Shown here: piece after piece, positions 15,436-18,505 of the stretch
How the letters are laid out: each line of letters starts with the position of its first letter
Position numbering within the stretch: the first letter of the stretch is position 1
Origin: an uncultured Lachnospiraceae bacterium
GTDB taxonomy: Bacteria > Bacillota > Clostridia > Lachnospirales > Lachnospiraceae
Assembly: GCA_902782715.1 (NCBI GenBank)
Contig: CACZOG010000123.1
Coordinates: forward strand, 1-18,505
Direction of reading: 5' to 3'
Length of the DNA: 18,505 nucleotides
The notes under the pieces: model-generated
The model's input: the letters and a program-made list of their open reading frames with translations, nothing else
The model's database searches: none
Told to the model about the DNA's origin: nothing
Position numbers and translations under genes: made by a program

Positions 15436-16428
15436 ATGAGAAAATTCGAAGGATATACACGCGGAGTCAACCTTGGCGGCTGGCTCTCGCAGTGTGACCA
15501 CACAAAAGAAAGATACGATACTTTTATCACCGAAAAAGATTTCAGAAAAATTGCGGGAAGACAGTTCGACCATGTCAGGATCCCCATCGATTACGAACTT
15601 ATCTTAAACGATGATTATTCATTTAAAGAGGATGGATTCTCCTACATCGAATACGCTGTCGAGATGTGCAAAAAGTACAGACTCAACATGATACTCGATC
15701 TGCACAGAACACCCGGTTATTCATTCGATCCTTTCCACGGTGAAAAGGGATTTTTCGAAAGCGATGAATACCAGGATGTCTTCTATCATATCTGGAGCGA
15801 ACTCGCCTGCAGATACGGAAAATATTCCGATTTTCTTACATTCGAACTTTTAAACGAAGTTACCAAAAAAGAATACTGCGACATTTGGAACGAAATATCA
15901 ACCATATGCATTAAACGTATCCGTAAATTCACTGCCGATACCAGAATAATAATCGGCGGATATTACAACAACAGTCTGGAAGCCGTTAAGGATCTCTGTC
16001 TTCCTTTCGACGATAAGATCGTATATACCTTCCACTGTTACGAGCCCCTGCTCTTCACGCATCAGGGTGCTTTCTGGATCGCAACCATGGATACATCATT
16101 CAGATGCGATTACGAAATGCCTTATGCAATGTATGAGGAGTTAAGTGCCAAATATCTCTGCCAGGCATATGCTTCTTTTGAAAAATTCGATCAGAATAAA
16201 TGTCCCGATGCTTCATTTTTCGAAGATCTGCTTTCGGAAGCTTTGCAGGTTGCAGAGGAGAGAAACGTTCCCCTTTACTGCGGAGAATACGGAGTCATCG
16301 ACCGTGCAGATAAAAATGAAGCCGCGAAATGGTTTCGCGACTTCCATGAAATAATGGATAAGTATCAGATCGGTCGTTCCGTTTGGAACTACAAAGAAAT
16401 GGATTTCGAAATAAGCGAGGATTTTTAA
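15436..16428 (+). CDS. Cytoplasmic GH5 beta-glucanase similar to Clostridium thermocellum CelC
   Basis: This is a predicted retaining beta-glucanase/cellodextrinase acting inside the cell. The chain closely follows CelC of C. thermocellum as I recall it: an N-terminal GVNLGGWLSQ, ITEKDF, FDHVRIPIDY, the acid/base in FELLNEV (E141), FHCYEP with H200 and Y202, FTHQ, the nucleophile in YCGEYGV (E284) and the aglycone Trp317 in VWNYKEMDFEI. No signal peptide or membrane segment exists, so it probably cuts oligosaccharides after uptake. CelC has HH where this protein has DLHRTPG (H90 kept, the second His replaced by Arg91), which may change the binding cleft. Length 330 against about 343 for CelC; only the extreme C-terminus is shorter. 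GAGGAA inside the end of the GH16 gene is its ribosome site, giving coupled expression. Confidence 0.92.
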   Translation: MRKFEGYTRGVNLGGWLSQCDHTKERYDTFITEKDFRKIAGRQFDHVRIPIDYELILNDDYSFKEDGFSYIEYAVEMCKKYRLNMILDLHRTPGYSFDPFHGEKGFFESDEYQDVFYHIWSELACRYGKYSDFLTFELLNEVTKKEYCDIWNEISTICIKRIRKFTADTRIIIGGYYNNSLEAVKDLCLPFDDKIVYTFHCYEPLLFTHQGAFWIATMDTSFRCDYEMPYAMYEELSAKYLCQAYASFEKFDQNKCPDASFFEDLLSEALQVAEERNVPLYCGEYGVIDRADKNEAAKWFRDFHEIMDKYQIGRSVWNYKEMDFEISEDF

Positions 16429-16456
16429 ACCGCTTTAAACATTTTTTACCTTTATC

Positions 16457-16507
16457 AGTGGGCTATTCCGATATCATATATTTGGAATAGTCCACTCCTT
16501 TTATTTC
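16457..16507 (+). terminator. Hairpin terminator of the GH16-GH5 operon, embedded in the 3' end of the opposite gene
   Basis: A 13-bp stem pairs AGTGGGCTATTCC (16457-16469) with GGAATAGTCCACT (16484-16496), with one G-U wobble and a 14-base loop. It is followed by CCTTTTATTTC. It begins 29 bases after the GH5 stop. It also contains the stop and last codons of the minus-strand NlpC/P60 gene. There is no T-run on the minus side, so it mainly serves the plus strand. Confidence 0.6.
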
Positions 16508-17317
16508 AAACCAGTCTGTCCAGCCTTCATAATCTATTGCATCATATCCTATTCCGGATACTTCGGTTCTGGCATCGATAACCATACCGTCACCTACATA
16601 TATTCCGACATGCCCGTACATATAGACTCCGAGTCCGGGAATATCGGGGATCGTATCAATACTTCCTTTATGTTCGGCTTCCGCAAGCAGTTCTTCCGTT
16701 CCCCTTGCGCATACGTATACACGTGATTTTATAAGGCCCGAACAGTCAACCATGCCCTCTTCGCAGCCGCCGTAAGCATATGTCCATTTCTCATCGTAAG
16801 CTCTGTGTGCCCATTCTACAAGCTCATCCGCAGTGGTTGGTGTTATGGGTTCACCGTTTTCGTCCGTATACTCTGCGGTATATACTTCATTATTTGTAAT
16901 AGTTTTATCGCCGGGGGAATTCTGTGTAAGATTAATGCTCTTGGAATCCAGATAGTATTTTTCGGATACATCTGTTGTTTTGATCGACGAATTTATAAGA
17001 ATATCCGAAGATATTTCTTCGATCGTCATATCATCGGTTTCATCCGCCGGTTTAACGGAAACCTCTGTTTCTTTTATTGAAACTTTTTGAGGATCGTCCG
17101 GATTGTCTTTAGAATCGTTTGAAACTTCTTGGGCAGGAGAATCCGTAACCGTGTCATGAGCTGCCGCGTAATCTTCAAGAGAAACCCAGTCAGAGTACTC
17201 TGTGTTTTTATTCCTGTTAATACTGAACACAAGAATAAAGCCGAATACAAGAATAAACGACAAAACCGCTCCGCATACGATCAGTATTTTTTTTACTTTA
17301 ACCTCTCCCATAGACAT
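16463..17317 (-). CDS. Membrane-anchored NlpC/P60-family cysteine peptidase (predicted cell-wall hydrolase)
   Basis: This is predicted to cleave peptidoglycan stem peptides outside the cell. One N-terminal hydrophobic helix (about 11-33) is a signal anchor. It is followed by about 125 residues of low-complexity Asp/Ser/Thr/Glu-rich stalk (35-160), and the catalytic domain occupies 160-284. The nucleophile is C192 in GMVDCSGLI, the histidine is H236 in YGHVGIYVGDG, and the third polar position is probably D248 in VIDAR. Family members often have His or Asn there. AAGG seven bases before ATG supports 17317 as start, with another ATG two codons in. There are no SH3 or LysM wall-binding domains. 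It is divergent from the MATE gene and convergent with GH5. An alternative amidase role cannot be excluded. Confidence 0.87.
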   Translation of the reverse strand: MSMGEVKVKKILIVCGAVLSFILVFGFILVFSINRNKNTEYSDWVSLEDYAAAHDTVTDSPAQEVSNDSKDNPDDPQKVSIKETEVSVKPADETDDMTIEEISSDILINSSIKTTDVSEKYYLDSKSINLTQNSPGDKTITNNEVYTAEYTDENGEPITPTTADELVEWAHRAYDEKWTYAYGGCEEGMVDCSGLIKSRVYVCARGTEELLAEAEHKGSIDTIPDIPGLGVYMYGHVGIYVGDGMVIDARTEVSGIGYDAIDYEGWTDWFEIKGVDYSKYMISE

Positions 17318-17386
17318 TATTTTACCTTATATTCAGGAATTTTTCCAGTTTTACGATATTATCATTAACCGGCCGTTTAATTTCAC

Positions 17387-17415
17387 TTGATTCATAAAAG
17401 CTTTTGAGATATTAT
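17387..17415 (+). promoter_or_regulatory. Sigma-A-type promoter for the MATE transporter gene
   Basis: TTGATT (17387-17392) and TATTAT (17410-17415) are spaced by 17 bases, four of six and five of six consensus matches. The transcript would start near 17422, about 44 bases before the ATG. The 148-base divergent gap shows no clear promoter for the NlpC/P60 gene on the other strand. Confidence 0.55.
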
Positions 17416-17465
17416 ATTCGAATACATCTTTTGAAACGTATTAAGATCATTTAGAGAATGTTATT

Positions 17466-18505
17466 ATGAAGAATCGCAACGAAATCGACATGCTGAACGG
17501 ATCCATTTTCGGTAAAATGCTTCTGTTCGCAATACCTCTCATGTTATCAAGCATGCTGCAGTTATTGTTTAACGCGGCTGATATTGTTGTGGTCGGAAGA
17601 TACGCGGGAGATAACTCCCTGGCTGCGGTTGGTGCAACCGGTTCTCTGATCAATCTATTAACAAATCTCTTCATAGGTCTCTCCGTTGGCGTAAATGTTC
17701 TTGTAGCAAGATACAGTGGCTCAGGCGATAAGGAGAGCCTTCATAAGACAGTCCAGACTTCGATCACTTTAAGCACCATACTCGGTGTATTCGTGATGGT
17801 TATCGGTTTCCTCTTAGCACCGGTATTCCTTGAATGGATGCAGTTAAAAGGTGAAATACTCCGTCTTGCTTCAATATATTTAAGGATTTATTTTATCGGT
17901 ATGCCCGCTGTAATGGTATATAACTTCGGAAGTGCCGTGTTAAGAGCCATTGGTGATACAAGACGGCCTTTATATTTCATGATCCTCTCGGGATTTATAA
18001 ATGTTGGTCTTAATCTCCTTTTCGTTATCGTTTACCACATGGGCGTTTCGGGAGTTGCGATAGCTACCGTATTCTCACAGACCGTTTCGGCTGTGCTTAT
18101 CATTCTCTGCCTAATGTTTTCCAAAGGAGATATTCATTTTGATATCAAGAAACTCACTCTGGATAAAAACATCCTTTTAAAAATACTTAAGATCGGACTT
18201 CCCGCAGGTTTCCAGGGTACTTTGTTCTCGCTCTCGAATGTTTTCATTCAGTCGAGCGTAAACACTTTCGGTGATATCGTTATCTCCGGAAACTCTTCTG
18301 CAATCAATATCGAAGGTTTCGTTTACGTGTCCATGAATGCATTCCATCAGGCTACGATATCATTCGTAGGCCAGAACGTGGGAGCCGGTAAAAAGAAAAG
18401 GATCAACCGTATTACGATAGTCGCACTTCTTCTTGTAACAAGTACCGGGCTTTTACTCGGAACTCTGGCTAATTATTTCGGAAGCGAGCTTCTCGGTATT
18501 TATAC
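17466..18505 (+). CDS. MATE-family multidrug/Na+ or H+ antiporter, 3'-truncated by the window edge
   Basis: This is a predicted inner-membrane exporter of drugs or metabolites coupled to a cation gradient. The frame is open from the ATG at 17466 to the last base, giving 346 codons with no stop. Full MATE proteins are about 450 residues, so roughly a hundred residues lie to the right. The N-terminus has the family pattern GKMLLFAIPLMLSSMLQLLFNAADIVVVGR, here spanning residues 16-45, and the repeat partner begins at about 240 with ILKIGLPAGFQGTLFSLSN. GNSSAINIEGF is the clostridial version of the second-half motif. About nine or ten membrane helices are visible. The ribosome site (TTAGAG) is weak. 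An upstream ATG at 17458 runs straight into a stop, so 17466 is kept. The substrate is unknown. Confidence 0.93.
   Translation, partial: MKNRNEIDMLNGSIFGKMLLFAIPLMLSSMLQLLFNAADIVVVGRYAGDNSLAAVGATGSLINLLTNLFIGLSVGVNVLVARYSGSGDKESLHKTVQTSITLSTILGVFVMVIGFLLAPVFLEWMQLKGEILRLASIYLRIYFIGMPAVMVYNFGSAVLRAIGDTRRPLYFMILSGFINVGLNLLFVIVYHMGVSGVAIATVFSQTVSAVLIILCLMFSKGDIHFDIKKLTLDKNILLKILKIGLPAGFQGTLFSLSNVFIQSSVNTFGDIVISGNSSAINIEGFVYVSMNAFHQATISFVGQNVGAGKKKRINRITIVALLLVTSTGLLLGTLANYFGSELLGIY

Noticed and set aside
1..18505. tRNA/rRNA genes, CRISPR arrays, insertion sequences, attachment sites
   Set aside because: Reading both strands, I found no clover-leaf arms, spaced repeat arrays, transposase-like proteins or terminal inverted repeats. 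A tRNAscan or ISfinder run would settle it.

Overview
The window looks like chromosomal DNA of an anaerobic Firmicute, most likely a member of the Clostridia close to Lachnospiraceae (Butyrivibrio-like). The reasons are moderate GC, AGGAGG-type ribosome binding sites, an [FeFe]-hydrogenase maturase (HydF), a YhaO/YhaN pair, a TraX/7TM/PAS/GGDEF protein, and a CelC-like GH5 next to a GH16 beta-glucanase. The family placement is inference. Gene density is high, with no gene-free stretch above 300 bases. I saw no tRNA, rRNA, insertion sequence, CRISPR array or prophage.

Layout. (1) 1-559 (+): the end of xanthine phosphoribosyltransferase (xpt), followed by a strong hairpin terminator shared with the convergent operon. 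(2) 5180-647 (-): a four-gene run of a YhaO/SbcD-like nuclease, a YhaN/SbcC-like ATPase with two membrane segments, a small membrane-anchored protein with internal repeats, and an MscL channel with a C-terminal zinc ribbon. (3) 5365-6165 (+): an OGG-type 8-oxoguanine DNA glycosylase, divergent from the nuclease. (4) 12511-6217 (-): a five-gene run of a TraX-7TM-PAS-GGDEF diguanylate cyclase, an 83-aa unknown protein, hydF, truB and a large lipoprotein with two DxxxDGxDE repeats. (5) 12628-13110 (+): a small XRE-type regulator with a cysteine cluster, whose 3' end overlaps (6) an AraC-family regulator (13820-13077, -). (7) 14011-16428 (+): a beta-glucan module of a secreted GH16 lipoprotein with a carbohydrate-binding domain and a signal-less GH5, divergent from the AraC gene. 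A perfect 20-bp-period direct repeat lies between them. (8) 17317-16463 (-): a membrane-anchored NlpC/P60 peptidase. (9) 17466-end (+): a truncated MATE transporter.

How they may work together. The AraC protein probably switches on the GH16-GH5 pair: GH16 cuts beta-glucan outside the cell, GH5 trims imported oligosaccharides inside, and the transporter must lie elsewhere. YhaO and YhaN form a membrane-linked SbcCD-like DNA end-processing complex. Its co-location with MscL and a repeat-rich membrane protein is unexplained. I found no wholly new system that I can prove. The best leads are the TraX-GGDEF fusion, the nuclease/MscL operon and the AraC operator.
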